Shown here piece by piece: positions 1 through 9,132 of a DNA stretch of 49,126 bases (its first letter is position 1; each line of letters begins with the position of its first letter). Source of the stretch: Bacteroidota bacterium (lineage in GTDB: Bacteria; Bacteroidota; Bacteroidia; Flavobacteriales_C; GCA-002722245); contig JAPLEZ010000036.1 of assembly GCA_026390935.1 (NCBI GenBank), positions 4,946 through 54,071 on the forward strand, given 5' to 3'. The translations under genes were made by a program, and so were the position numbers. The notes under the pieces were generated by a model, which worked only from the letters and a program-made list of their open reading frames with translations, was not told the DNA's origin and did no database searches.

Positions 1-1371
1 GTGGTATTCTCCTTTAGGAAGGATAGGACCAACATAACCTGTTTTTACAGAATGGATACCTAAGTTGTGCATCATTTTGTAAGCAGTATCTAGTTGTTTG
101 TCGTAAGTGCGCGGAGCAGCCGATGTTTCGTTGTGCATGATCAATTCCACACCTTTTTCTTTGCCATATCTCACTACTTCTTTTAGATCATAATCAGGAT
201 AAGGAGTAACAAAATCAAAAACACCTTCTCTGTCTTCAAAGCCAATCCAGTGCTCCCAGCCGGTGTTCCATCCTTCCACCAAAATTCCTTTGAATCCGTT
301 GGCAGCAGCAAAGTCGATGTATTTTTTTGCATTAGCAGTTGTAGCGCCATGTTTTCCGCTGGCTAAATCCCATGTTGATTTTCCGATGTGCATTTCCCAC
401 CAAATGCCCACATATTTTTTTGGAGAGAACCAGCTGATGTCGGCAATTTTATTTCTTTCGTTTAAGTTTTCAATCAATCTCGATTCTAATAAAGCAGTTG
501 CTTTATCGGCAATTTGAATTGTTCTCCAAGGCGTAACAAAAGGAAGCGCGCATTTTGCTTTATGTCCCAAACGATCGGAACCCACCAGTTCGCTCGTCAG
601 TAAATATTTATCACCACCCAATTTCAAGGTCATGCCCGCGTAGTTGGTTAAGTTTGCTTCATGAAAAGCCAAATGCACTCCGTCTTTGGTACGCATTGTT
701 AATGGAGTTAAAACTGAATTATCAACGATGTGACTGTTGGCCAATTCATTTTTTTTCAATTCTAAAGCATCAATTTTTGAAAGGCTGTCGGTATAAAACA
801 AATGTTCAGAGCTGTCCCAGTCGCCAGGATTCCACCAACACATGTGGTCACCTGTCAATTGAAATTCTGTGTTTTCATCAAGGATAGTCAAAGAATCCAC
901 ACTCACTTGTTTAGGGAACTCATAGCGGAAAGCAATTCCGTCATCATAAGCGCGGAAATAAATGTTCAAAGGACGTTTAGCGCCAGCAGTTTCTTCCAAC
1001 TCCACAAACAATTCTTTGTAATGGTTGATTACATTGCGTTGCTCTCCCCATGGCATTTCCCATGTTTCATTAAAAGATTTTTCGGAAATGTTTTTGATGG
1101 CAAATCCCGACTTTAAAGATTCCTGACCTTTTAAATCGAAGCTCATACTGGAGCTGTCAATTTCCACTTTGTTGTTGTGTTTTACCAAATAGTGAGGAGC
1201 ACCTGTTTCATCCAAAAAGAATTCAATAGTATTGTTCTTGCTTGGTGAAGAAACGCTGTTAATGACTACCGCAAAATTTTTCGATTGGCAGGCACTTAAA
1301 ACCAAAAGGCATAAAACCAAATACATCAGTTTCACTTCCTTTCTGTACGGTGGGTTAAAGTTTATTTTCAT
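1..1371 (-). CDS. GH97 family glycoside hydrolase lipoprotein (C-terminus beyond window)
   Basis: The open frame runs from the ATG at 1371 to the window edge without a stop: 457 codons of a protein that in this family is usually about 640-700 residues. The N-terminus is a lipoprotein signal (LLVLSACQS); a second start at 1326 would also keep it. A beta-sandwich region comes first, followed by the start of a (beta/alpha)8 catalytic domain with GILVEGWNTGWE (Glu366) and LIMHNETSA (Glu415). The EGWN and HxE motifs are hallmarks of GH97 (SusB-like alpha-glucosidases and alpha-galactosidases); the remaining active-site residues lie outside the window. Likely anchored facing the periplasm, acting on alpha-glycosides. 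Its upstream gap suggests its own promoter. Confidence 0.9.
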   Translation of the reverse strand, partial: MKINFNPPYRKEVKLMYLVLCLLVLSACQSKNFAVVINSVSSPSKNNTIEFFLDETGAPHYLVKHNNKVEIDSSSMSFDLKGQESLKSGFAIKNISEKSFNETWEMPWGEQRNVINHYKELFVELEETAGAKRPLNIYFRAYDDGIAFRYEFPKQVSVDSLTILDENTEFQLTGDHMCWWNPGDWDSSEHLFYTDSLSKIDALELKKNELANSHIVDNSVLTPLTMRTKDGVHLAFHEANLTNYAGMTLKLGGDKYLLTSELVGSDRLGHKAKCALPFVTPWRTIQIADKATALLESRLIENLNERNKIADISWFSPKKYVGIWWEMHIGKSTWDLASGKHGATTANAKKYIDFAAANGFKGILVEGWNTGWEHWIGFEDREGVFDFVTPYPDYDLKEVVRYGKEKGVELIMHNETSAAPRTYDKQLDTAYKMMHNLGIHSVKTGYVGPILPKGEYH

Positions 1372-1411
1372 TTTAATAGTTTTAAATTTTTTCAAGAATA
1401 ATCTTCGTGTT

Positions 1412-1429
1412 ATCACAAATTAATGTGAT
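1412..1429. promoter_or_regulatory. Operator-like dyad ATCACA-N6-TGTGAT upstream of GH97
   Basis: A perfect 6-6-6 inverted repeat starts 41 bp 5' of the GH97 start codon. The overlapping TTAATTTG on the minus strand matches the Bacteroidota -7 consensus TAnnTTTG at five of six fixed positions. An operator role is inference. Confidence 0.35.
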
Positions 1430-1453
1430 CCGCTCTCCGTAAGCTATTTGTCA

Positions 1454-1468
1454 ATTGATTATATCAAT
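1454..1468. promoter_or_regulatory. Palindrome ATTGAT-TAT-ATCAAT upstream of GH97
   Basis: A perfect 6-3-6 inverted repeat 83 bp upstream of the GH97 start. It resembles an FNR box but has a 3-bp spacer instead of 4, so it is probably the site of a different regulator. Confidence 0.3.
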
Positions 1469-1605
1469 GAAAATATTAAAATATAAAGTTAAGTAGTTGG
1501 TATACAGTGGTAAAGATTGGTTGGAGGTAGAGGGAAATATAGATGAAATATACTGGTTGCAAGGGGTATTTTGGGGTGGAATGTAAGATGGAAAAGTGTT
1601 TTTTT

Positions 1606-1758
1606 TAGCGTTCGCTCCGTTAAGTTTAGCGAAGAGTAACTTGACGGAATTTTTTCTTGAAGCTTTCAGCTTCTTTTATTCATTGTTTTGCAAAAAGAAA
1701 TTGAAGCTGAAAGCTTCAAAATAGATTCCGCTAAGTTGAAAACTTAGCGGAGAGTTAG
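1606..1758. repeat. Long imperfect palindromic element
   Basis: A perfect 15-bp inverted pair (1659-1673 and 1703-1717) extends as an imperfect dyad to about 1640-1735. Outer segments related to CGCTAAGTT continue the dyad. It lies in the 576-bp gene-free gap between the GH97 gene and the 219-residue lipoprotein gene. No ORF is convincing here, so it is probably a non-coding interspersed palindrome. Confidence 0.65.
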
Positions 1759-1785
1759 CTGGCATTACTTGAACCCCGGGAGTGT

Positions 1786-1925
1786 TGTCGTCTTTGCGAG
1801 AAGCCGCTCTTTAGCGGCGACGAAGCAATCCCTAAAACACAAAGGATTGCTTTAATTTTTGAGTACAAAAGAAAAGCGAAAGCATTTTATGCTTTCTCCT
1901 CTTAATATCAAATGCAATGACGAAC
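1786..1925. repeat. REP-like palindromic element with GCAATCC/GGATTGC core
   Basis: The ends are related inverted sequences (GTCGTCTTTGCGAG at left, inverse of GCAATGACGAAC at right). Inside are two nested stems: AAGCAATCC/GGATTGCTT and GCCGCT/AGCGGC. This is the widespread 'CGTCATTGCGA...GAAGCAATC' type of intergenic repeat. It lies just downstream of the minus-strand lipoprotein gene and could also act as a transcript end. Confidence 0.65.
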
Positions 1926-1947
1926 TATTAGGTATGGTGCAATTGAA

Positions 1948-2607
1948 CTATTTATCCGCAGCCACAGCAATAATTTTAATTTCCTTGATGTGAATTTTAC
2001 CAGTATAGCCTGTTAAACCCGGATTGATAAAAAATTTCAAACTGTTGATCATTGAGCTGTTTACTGCATGTTTGGGAGATTTTTGAACAAAGATGTCGTT
2101 CAATTCAAAATAGTATTCTTTGAAGTCTTCTGAATTTTCAATTTTTTGTGAAGGTCTTTTTGCATCGGCTTTGTAGCCTGATACGTCATCGAGCTGTAAA
2201 AATATTGTAGGTAAATCACCTTCTTTTCCTTCGGCACGTGCTGTAATTTTAATGCGCACTTTATTCTTCGCGAAATCGAGTGGAGGGAAGGTAGCGCCAA
2301 AGGGAATGCTATCCGGACCAACATTTTCAAAGTCGTACAAAAACACGTCGCCTTTTTCTAAGGAAATTCCTTTTCCAGCCCACCAAATACCACCACGTTT
2401 CAAATCGCCGCCATAAAAACTCAATGCGGGCACACCTACTAAATCGCTTTTTTCTTCTTCTGCTTTTTTTGCTTCGCCTGCTGCGGCGCCTTCAAAATGC
2501 AAGCTTTTAGCATACTCTTCATTCAAATCATAGGTTTGCATGGTTCCGGCGCAGGAACATAAAATGCACGCACTAATGATAGCTAAATAGATAGTTCCTT
2601 TTTGCAT
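1948..2607 (-). CDS. Surface/periplasmic lipoprotein with CBM-like jelly-roll domain
   Basis: 219 residues with a lipoprotein signal (lipobox LCSC, Cys19). The body is beta-rich: alternating hydrophobic strands, then LQLDDVSGYKAD, then an FKEYYFEL strand, and a C-terminal GKIHIKEIKII strand. This pattern resembles galactose-binding-like or CIA30/CBM11-type sandwiches; that assignment rests on pattern, not a clear signature. It starts 6 nt after the stop of the 358-residue lipoprotein gene, so the two are one transcript. A glycan-binding role for the neighbouring barrels is inferred from context. No enzyme motif is visible. Confidence 0.7.
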   Translation of the reverse strand: MQKGTIYLAIISACILCSCAGTMQTYDLNEEYAKSLHFEGAAAGEAKKAEEEKSDLVGVPALSFYGGDLKRGGIWWAGKGISLEKGDVFLYDFENVGPDSIPFGATFPPLDFAKNKVRIKITARAEGKEGDLPTIFLQLDDVSGYKADAKRPSQKIENSEDFKEYYFELNDIFVQKSPKHAVNSSMINSLKFFINPGLTGYTGKIHIKEIKIIAVAADK

Positions 2608-2613
2608 ACTTTT

Positions 2614-3690
2614 TTATTTAGAAGGGTTAAAAGGTCCGCCAATGGTAATGATTGGAAAATCAAAGTAAACTTCAATAGCTGATTCCGGAGTTGTTTTTTT
2701 TACGGCAATAATATCGAAAGATTTTAAGCGATGTGGCTCATGAATTTTATTTCCGCTACCACCAAACAATAGGTTTTTACTTGCTGTGAGATCACTGTAT
2801 TTAAAGCTAAACAATTTCCATCCTTTATGATTTAAAGTAATGTAAGCAACAAAGGCATCGTCTTTTGCTCCTTGGTATCCGCTTGGATTGCCAGGTGTTT
2901 CATCGGCTTCCTGAAATTCAATTTCTACGCCCGCATTATTATCGCCGGTACCGTACAAATACATATTCACCCAAATATTGTCGGGGGTATTGGGCAGTGG
3001 AGTTGTAAATCCTCCCGTGTACTGCATACCACTTATAAATACTTGCTGCGCACCTTTTCCTTTTATGTAATAATATTTACTGCCTTCTACTGCATCAATT
3101 TGTTTTCCATCATGATCAATGGCAATTGAATCCACTCCCTGCGCAACGTTGTCAATAGGTGTTGGAAAATTGAAATGGGCCCAATAAGGTGAGTACACTT
3201 TTGGTGGTCCTAATTTTGGTTCAATCAACGATGGCGTTTCAAAATCTCCAGTCGTTGGAAACTGACCATAAGTTCGGAAATCGCGTGTTTTCAGTATTTT
3301 CACACTGTTGGAAGAAATTATCGACGTTCCATAAAAAGTTAAAACTGCAGTAGCAATTTCTCCTTTTTTAAAGAAGATGACTTCGTTGTGTGTGCCTTTC
3401 CATACCAAATTGTTAATGCTGGAAGAAGTTCCTGTGATGGTGCAAATAGCCCCCGAAGTTTTTCCTGTGATGGTTAATATCCACGATGCTTCGTTGCTGA
3501 AAGTAGCATTGTATAAAATGCTGTCGCTAGTAAAGTCAACAGTGGAATCAGAGGCGGAGAAATTCAATACTTCAAATCCGGCAGGAGCTGAAACATAGGC
3601 CGGACCGATGAAATCTGCTTTTTCTCTTTTGCAAGCCGACAAAAGCAGTAACAAAATGGAAAACTTGAAAATTGCGTTCATACTTTTCAT
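2614..3690 (-). CDS. Lipoprotein with N-terminal Ig-like and C-terminal jelly-roll-like domains
   Basis: 358 residues; start at Met1 (or Met4) followed by a lipoprotein signal ending LLLLSACKRE. Residues about 35-130 look like a PKD/Ig-like strand set. Residues about 160-350 form a beta-rich domain with VEIEFQEADE, a WKLFSFKYSDL strand and a terminal VYFDFPIITIGG strand, the layout also seen in the 219- and 360-residue proteins nearby. It sits 7 nt downstream of the 571-residue barrel gene. A glycan-capture lipoprotein is plausible, similar in role to SusE/F but not recognisably homologous. Function unproven. Confidence 0.7.
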   Translation of the reverse strand: MKSMNAIFKFSILLLLLSACKREKADFIGPAYVSAPAGFEVLNFSASDSTVDFTSDSILYNATFSNEASWILTITGKTSGAICTITGTSSSINNLVWKGTHNEVIFFKKGEIATAVLTFYGTSIISSNSVKILKTRDFRTYGQFPTTGDFETPSLIEPKLGPPKVYSPYWAHFNFPTPIDNVAQGVDSIAIDHDGKQIDAVEGSKYYYIKGKGAQQVFISGMQYTGGFTTPLPNTPDNIWVNMYLYGTGDNNAGVEIEFQEADETPGNPSGYQGAKDDAFVAYITLNHKGWKLFSFKYSDLTASKNLLFGGSGNKIHEPHRLKSFDIIAVKKTTPESAIEVYFDFPIITIGGPFNPSK

Positions 3691-3697
3691 TTTTAGT

Positions 3698-5413
3698 TTA
3701 AAACTTCAATCCGAAAACAAAAAACAATTGATTCATAGTGTACTTGTTTTTAGCAATATCAGCATCGTTGTAATTTACAATGTGGTAATGCATGCTAAAA
3801 AAACATCCTGCTTTATCATAGTTGTAGCGCACTCCAGCTGCAATAATGTTTTGCGTTTGATTGAAATGCAGCGGGGAGAATGTTACTATTTGATTCAACT
3901 CATTTCTTCCACTTTGTGTTTCGTTGCCTTTCACCGAAAATAATTTAACGCCACCAAGTAAGTGTAAACTTTTCATTACTTCAACATCCAATCCTGCGTC
4001 AATCAATGTGCTCGCCAAGTTGCTGCTGCCGCGAGTGGAACTTTCGGTGCGAATTCCTCCGTTGATGGCGATTACTTTTTCCAATTGCAATAATTTATGA
4101 AGGTTGAAAGTGAAGCCACCGCGTATTAAAGTGAATTCTCTTTTTTGATGTGCAATGGAATCTCCTTCTGAAACTATTTCCGACAATAAATTTACTTGCA
4201 CATCGGCATTGATTATTTGTGATGGTTCTTTGATGCTTGCTGAGATGGTGAATCCTCTGCGGTTCGGCGTTGCTTTTCCGTATGGTTCCACCATGTTGTA
4301 CTGCACAAAATAATTCATTAGTGTGGTGGAAATACCTTGATTGTACAAGTTGAAATCTTGCGCAAGCGGATCAAATGGCGAGAAGGGTCGAGCTGTAATT
4401 CCGTCGTTCATCAATCCGAAATTGCTCAAGGCAATGTTTGTCGGCGCGTTCATTCTTCGAGTTTGAGCCATCGGACTGTTGAAGTTAAATCCCACGTCTC
4501 TGTAAGATAAGCCTAAGGTGATATTTAGTGGCTTATAAGCAGCTTCAAGGCCTAAGTCGTAAAAGAAGTCTTCAAATTTATGGTTGACAGAATCCGATTT
4601 TCTCCACAATTGAAATTGAGAAGCACCGGCTTCACCCAAAAGTGAAAATTTGAATTTTTCCAATTTGTTGATGTTTAGCGCAAAGTCGGAAGTGAATACT
4701 TTATTGTCGTAATTGACTTGTGAATTTTTTACCGTCCCTGCTATATCGTTGATGGCTGCTACGTTTCCTGCGATCTTAAATGCAGCACTTTGGTTGAGTT
4801 CAATTCTTCCGCCATAAAAATATCGGTCGGGAATAGTGTTGTAATTTGTTTCTCGTGTGCGTCCGCCATACACTCGCAAACCAATATTTTCAATTCCTTT
4901 TGTGAAATTTATTTTTGCTTTAGTGTTGAACCCTTGCATTCTCCATGCATTTCCTACAAAATAGTTTTCGTAATTAATGATGTCGCGACGCATAGCAAAA
5001 ATATCGGCTTCATATCTTGTGTCGTTGGAATCGGCATTCCAAAGAGTGAATGGTGTGTGTGATAAATAAACATCACCAATTTCATATTTTACTTTTTTGG
5101 CAATCAACCCTTCCAGCTGCATCTGACGGAATGCGAGCGATGCGCCATTTCCATAAAAACCACCAAAGGGATTTTTCACTCTTAAAATTACACCGCCGCG
5201 CAACACTTCGTTTGGTTTGGCATAAATGCCTAAATCAAATAAGGTATATCCTCCAGAGGCCTTTAGTTTAGAGGCTGTGTTGGTGTTGTCGGATAAATCA
5301 CCATTACTAACCAGGGCCCGCCCCAATCCAGTAAAATATACTGTTTGCGCACTCACTTCTGTGATGAGAAGAAAGGTGAAAATGCTTAGTATCAGATTTA
5401 GGTTCTTTTTCAT
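3698..5413 (-). CDS. Outer-membrane beta-barrel protein (DUF-type porin)
   Basis: 571 residues with a cleavable signal (ending TEVSAQ). The rest is alternating amphipathic strands with aromatic girdles and the typical outer-membrane C-terminus FVFGLKF. There is no plug domain, TonB box or SusC signature, so it is not a classical TonB-dependent receptor. It lies 11 nt after the 726-residue barrel gene and before two lipoproteins, suggesting one surface complex. The substrate is unknown; the GH97 nearby hints at oligosaccharides. Confidence 0.75.
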   Translation of the reverse strand: MKKNLNLILSIFTFLLITEVSAQTVYFTGLGRALVSNGDLSDNTNTASKLKASGGYTLFDLGIYAKPNEVLRGGVILRVKNPFGGFYGNGASLAFRQMQLEGLIAKKVKYEIGDVYLSHTPFTLWNADSNDTRYEADIFAMRRDIINYENYFVGNAWRMQGFNTKAKINFTKGIENIGLRVYGGRTRETNYNTIPDRYFYGGRIELNQSAAFKIAGNVAAINDIAGTVKNSQVNYDNKVFTSDFALNINKLEKFKFSLLGEAGASQFQLWRKSDSVNHKFEDFFYDLGLEAAYKPLNITLGLSYRDVGFNFNSPMAQTRRMNAPTNIALSNFGLMNDGITARPFSPFDPLAQDFNLYNQGISTTLMNYFVQYNMVEPYGKATPNRRGFTISASIKEPSQIINADVQVNLLSEIVSEGDSIAHQKREFTLIRGGFTFNLHKLLQLEKVIAINGGIRTESSTRGSSNLASTLIDAGLDVEVMKSLHLLGGVKLFSVKGNETQSGRNELNQIVTFSPLHFNQTQNIIAAGVRYNYDKAGCFFSMHYHIVNYNDADIAKNKYTMNQLFFVFGLKF

Positions 5414-5424
5414 TTTTTTTGGTT

Positions 5425-7605
5425 TTAAAAGAATACTTTAAACTCTACGGTTGATTCGTAACCTTTGAAATTATCGTGTGTAAAATTTTTGTCGCTGTGT
5501 GAAAACCATCTGTTTCTCCAGTGTAAACTTGCTCTACTGTGAAAGTTGTAATCCACGCCAATACCAATTCCATATCCTGTTTGATCCACTGCTTTTCCTG
5601 TTGCGCTGGATACTGGTTTTCCTTTTGCGTTGGTAATTAAATTTCCGCTGGCATCAGCCAATTCAGTGCGCTGATTGCCCAACACTCTTTCTGTGGCAAC
5701 AAAAGAAACGATGGTTACTTTGGAGTGGATGGCATAAAAAGCCATTAGCTCGCTGTAAAATATGCGCAGGAAAGCTTTGTCGGTAAATACCGGAATAGGG
5801 GAGTAATGATCTTGTACCGAGCTATAATTGTTGTAGTTGATCAATATTAATTCTTTTCCTACAAGTTTGAATTTGTATTTCAACTCCAAGTTCATGGAAC
5901 TAAAAGATTTTTTGTAATTCACTATAGTGTCGGTAATAGAAATGTTTTCAAAGGTTCTGCGGTATACAGATTGTAAGCGAGAGTATGGTCCGCCAAATCT
6001 TTGGTAAGGAATAAATCGTGAGCGGGTCAATCCATTTAAGCGATGTTCAAAAGTGATGCTGTTGGTGAATGGAATCATGCTTAAACTATCGTGCGCATTT
6101 CCAGCAATGAATCTTGATCGAGCGCCATTTCTGGTGTCTCCGACTAAGTTGGTGATTTCTTGTGATGAACCAATTTCTAGTTTGGTCATTAATTTTTTGA
6201 ATGATTTATTTACAAAGAGATTAACGCCCTGACGGTTGTTGGCCAGCTGACCAACATCGGTCACCATTCCGTCGTAATAGTTGGTGTAATACTCATCTGG
6301 AGTATCGGTACTTGGTTTGGCCTGTTCAATGGAAGTGTTGGATACTGAACTGGTATTGTTCACCACGTTTGCACCAATGCGGTAAGCATTTAATTTAATT
6401 GGAATTCGGGTGAATCGTTTTTTTGTGGTGATTTCAAAAAACATCGTCTCGTCCCATTTTCTGTTGTAGTGACTAACATTTTGTACACCTGTTTTTGCGC
6501 CTTTTGCTAGTCCTAAATTGTACGTGTTGCTTAAATAGGAACCAGCGCCTATTTCAGTATATAAAGCGAAGTTTTTAAAGTCAAATCTGCCATCGACAGT
6601 GCTTACTACCTGACTCACATAATTGTCTTCTACATAAAAGGTGTCAACACCCTGTGCAATTTTTTTATAGTCTACTTTATTGCTGGTATATCCATATTGA
6701 TTGAAATAGCTGAAGCCTAGTTTCTGACTCTTAATTTCATTTCCAATGCGGCCTGCCAGCATATTCATCGGTGTTCCCGAAATGAAAGAAGTGAAGCCTC
6801 CGCTGGTGGAATTTTTTCCATATAATATTGCAGCATCAAATCCTGCTGGTAATTTTGTTCCTTCTAAAATGAATCCTTGCACGGCCTGCATTCCAAATCG
6901 CTGGTCGCGAGGAATATCGCCTACGGAGTATGCTGAGTTGTATCTGTTTGAAAAATCATGACCTTCTGGATCCCAGGCGTATCTTTCAAATAAGTCATCG
7001 CGGTATTGGTATCCCCAAAGTGTTGAAGGGCTTAATCGGTACCAGTTGGCACCGCCACCGGCAATCATTCTGATGTGTCCTAATTTAGTGTCAACAGCTC
7101 CTTCTAATTTAAATATCACGTAAAGGTTGGCGAGCTTTCCTGTTGAGTCGGTTAATGTGGTAGTTCTTTTCATTAGGTTGCTGAATTGCAACTCCGTTTG
7201 AAAGGAAGTTTTTGCTGTTGGATTGCCCTCTAATCTGAAAAGCATCAGCGGTTGCTGGTAACCATCATCGGCATTGAGCGTGATGGGTAAAGTGAGTCCA
7301 TTAATGTTGTTGGAAGCTACATTGTAGTAGCTTTTCATGTTTCTGTAGTAAGGATAAAATCTGGCGTAACCAGAGTAACGCATCGATTTGAACCAGGTTA
7401 TTTTTGAGCTTTTTCCAGCAATGCTGGTTGGCGCAGTAAAAATTGCTTTTGTTTTTGAAAGACCTTGAAAATTTGTTAGTGAAAAATCGTTGAAGAGAAA
7501 TGCTTTTCCCAAATTCAGCGAGTCTTGGCCTCCTTTTGCAAAGGTGAATACAGGAGACAATGTCAACCCAAAGACAATAAACAATATATATTTTTTTACA
7601 GCCAT
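5425..7605 (-). CDS. Large outer-membrane beta-barrel protein
   Basis: 726 residues with an N-terminal signal (about residues 1-24, ending TFAKG). Long runs of alternating strands follow, with many Tyr/Phe/Arg residues, ending in YESTVEFKVFF, a BAM-type C-terminal strand. No plug or TonB box is visible. The Arg/Tyr-rich early region (SMRYSGYARFYPYYRNM) could be the first strands. It is separated from the upstream T9SS gene by a strong hairpin at 7629-7664. Probably a porin or export barrel working with the 571-residue barrel. Confidence 0.72.
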   Translation of the reverse strand: MAVKKYILFIVFGLTLSPVFTFAKGGQDSLNLGKAFLFNDFSLTNFQGLSKTKAIFTAPTSIAGKSSKITWFKSMRYSGYARFYPYYRNMKSYYNVASNNINGLTLPITLNADDGYQQPLMLFRLEGNPTAKTSFQTELQFSNLMKRTTTLTDSTGKLANLYVIFKLEGAVDTKLGHIRMIAGGGANWYRLSPSTLWGYQYRDDLFERYAWDPEGHDFSNRYNSAYSVGDIPRDQRFGMQAVQGFILEGTKLPAGFDAAILYGKNSTSGGFTSFISGTPMNMLAGRIGNEIKSQKLGFSYFNQYGYTSNKVDYKKIAQGVDTFYVEDNYVSQVVSTVDGRFDFKNFALYTEIGAGSYLSNTYNLGLAKGAKTGVQNVSHYNRKWDETMFFEITTKKRFTRIPIKLNAYRIGANVVNNTSSVSNTSIEQAKPSTDTPDEYYTNYYDGMVTDVGQLANNRQGVNLFVNKSFKKLMTKLEIGSSQEITNLVGDTRNGARSRFIAGNAHDSLSMIPFTNSITFEHRLNGLTRSRFIPYQRFGGPYSRLQSVYRRTFENISITDTIVNYKKSFSSMNLELKYKFKLVGKELILINYNNYSSVQDHYSPIPVFTDKAFLRIFYSELMAFYAIHSKVTIVSFVATERVLGNQRTELADASGNLITNAKGKPVSSATGKAVDQTGYGIGIGVDYNFHSRASLHWRNRWFSHSDKNFTHDNFKGYESTVEFKVFF

Positions 7606-7628
7606 AATCTTTGCAGTTTTAGGTGAAA

Positions 7629-7664
7629 ATTAAGCTGGTTTTAAAAGCTCAAAACCAGCTTAAT
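7629..7664. terminator. Perfect 14-bp hairpin between T9SS gene and barrel gene
   Basis: Perfect inverted arms 7629-7642 and 7651-7664 with an 8-nt loop. Read on the minus strand it lies about 30 nt after the T9SS gene stop and is followed by a short T stretch. It could be a partial terminator or a 3'-end stabiliser giving the first gene higher expression. Confidence 0.6.
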
Positions 7665-7694
7665 ATTTATGGTGAGTATTTAAATAATATTCAA

Positions 7695-8777
7695 TTATTT
7701 AATGTTCACTTTTTGTGATACTGTGCCTTCAGAAGTTGTAAGGTTTAATACATACATTCCTGTTGCGAAATTTGATGAATTGATAGCGATTTTTTGGGTG
7801 CCTTCATTGATTGAAGCTGAATAAACCACACGCCCAAAAAGGTCGGTTAAAGTGATAGTAGATTTTGATGTTGCATCAAATGTTACGTTCATCACATCAT
7901 TTGTCGGGTTTGGATATACATTTAAAGTGTTGTTGTTGAATGTATTCACTCCAACACTTTCTCCTTTTAATTTTCCGATTTTAAAATCGTGAACTAAAAT
8001 TTCTCCAGAAAATGCACTGATGTTTTTTGCTTCAATAAAAGTATCTGCAGTATGGTCGCCATCACCTTCACTGATGAAAATATTGTCTTTTCCAAAGTTT
8101 ACCATGAACAAAACCGACTTGATTTTAGTGATGTCAATCTCGTAAGTGGTTGCTGGACAATTGAATGGTCCTGGATCGCAGCTGTAAGCGCCACCAGTTA
8201 AACCGCCCACTTTACCTGCTACAGAAGATAAATCGATGGTTACTGTTTTTCTTTCTTTACCACTAGTGGTTAAGCCGTCGGTATTCCCGAAAGTGAAACC
8301 ATTTAATGATTTACGCTCAGGGTTATCCCAAGTACTACCAACGGTAACGTCAGAAACATTCGGTTCAAATTTCGCCTCTTTTCCATTCACGTCGGTAAGA
8401 ATTACAGAGATGAAAGTAAAGTTGCTTGATTTGTTTTCAATGTCAAGTACAATGTTTGCACCTGTAGAAAGGTCGAGAGTTACTGGCAATGAATTTACTG
8501 TACCAAAATCAACTCCAAATGATGGGTAACAGCCAAGGCCAGTACATCCACCTGCATTAGTTGCAAGAACGCTCATTGCGCCATTTCCAGAACGTGTAAT
8601 CGCTAACGAAGTTCCGTTAGTAGTTTCCCACCAATAAACACCTTCGTTGTTCGGGCCATTCACGTAGATATCTGCTGTGGCAAAATCATCATGGGCTCCT
8701 TTTGTTTCCCATCCTTGTGCATTGGCTGCACCAAGAAATAAAAACATTGCACTTCCGCTTAGTAATAAATTTTTCAT
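7695..8777 (-). CDS. T9SS-secreted jelly-roll-like protein with C-terminal sorting domain
   Basis: 360 residues. The signal peptide ends GAANAQ. The middle (about 25-275) is a beta-sandwich-like domain with GVYWWETTNGTSLAI, the Cys-containing segments GGCTGLGC and SCDPGPFNCP, and a closing GEILVHDFKIG strand. The C-terminal 75 residues begin LNVYPNPTND and continue with LTDLFGRVVY and ATGMYVLNL, a canonical type A T9SS sorting domain. The protein should therefore be exported and attached at the cell surface. It heads the barrel/lipoprotein operon and is likely its glycan-binding surface component. No catalytic motif is recognised. Confidence 0.85.
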   Translation of the reverse strand: MKNLLLSGSAMFLFLGAANAQGWETKGAHDDFATADIYVNGPNNEGVYWWETTNGTSLAITRSGNGAMSVLATNAGGCTGLGCYPSFGVDFGTVNSLPVTLDLSTGANIVLDIENKSSNFTFISVILTDVNGKEAKFEPNVSDVTVGSTWDNPERKSLNGFTFGNTDGLTTSGKERKTVTIDLSSVAGKVGGLTGGAYSCDPGPFNCPATTYEIDITKIKSVLFMVNFGKDNIFISEGDGDHTADTFIEAKNISAFSGEILVHDFKIGKLKGESVGVNTFNNNTLNVYPNPTNDVMNVTFDATSKSTITLTDLFGRVVYSASINEGTQKIAINSSNFATGMYVLNLTTSEGTVSQKVNIK

Positions 8778-9132
8778 TTGTTTGCGATTTAAAGGTTTAA
8801 CATATTAATAACTGATTAGTTTCAATTAGCCGATCGTCTCGGTATATGTCAAAGGAAGTCCATTGAATTCGCGAAATCCAATTGTATATGAAAAATCAAG
8901 AGGATATAGAGGTTTTATGGTATTTAAACCATTGATTTACAGGTTGCAATGTGTTTTTTGTACCCCCTTAAATATGAATAATTCTTGAAATAATATGGAG
9001 TAAAAAGGGGTGCTTTCAGGGTGAAATTGCTGAATGCTGAAAATATATAATTCTTTTTTTGAGGGGGGGCGCCGCTTTTTTTAAACAGGGTTCCCAGCCA
9101 ACCAATAATTTAATACATATATATAGTATGCA
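8778..9132. other. Intergenic gap upstream of the T9SS operon
   Basis: 355 bp, very AT-rich, with no plausible gene. It must hold the promoter of the 7695-8777 gene, but no convincing TAnnTTTG/-33 pair was found. A G7 run sits at 9063-9069. The hemN end lacks a strong terminator here; only a 4-bp GGTT/AACC stem near 9084-9098 is seen. Confidence 0.4.

Noticed and set aside
263-1423. Several plus-strand ORFs (84, 110, 104, 63 residues) at the left end
   Set aside because: They are antisense shadows of the GH97 frame, which runs unbroken from 1371 to the window edge with clear family motifs.
3698-7605. Barrels as SusC/TonB-dependent receptors
   Set aside because: No plug domain, carboxypeptidase-like N-domain or TonB box is visible and no SusD partner is encoded.
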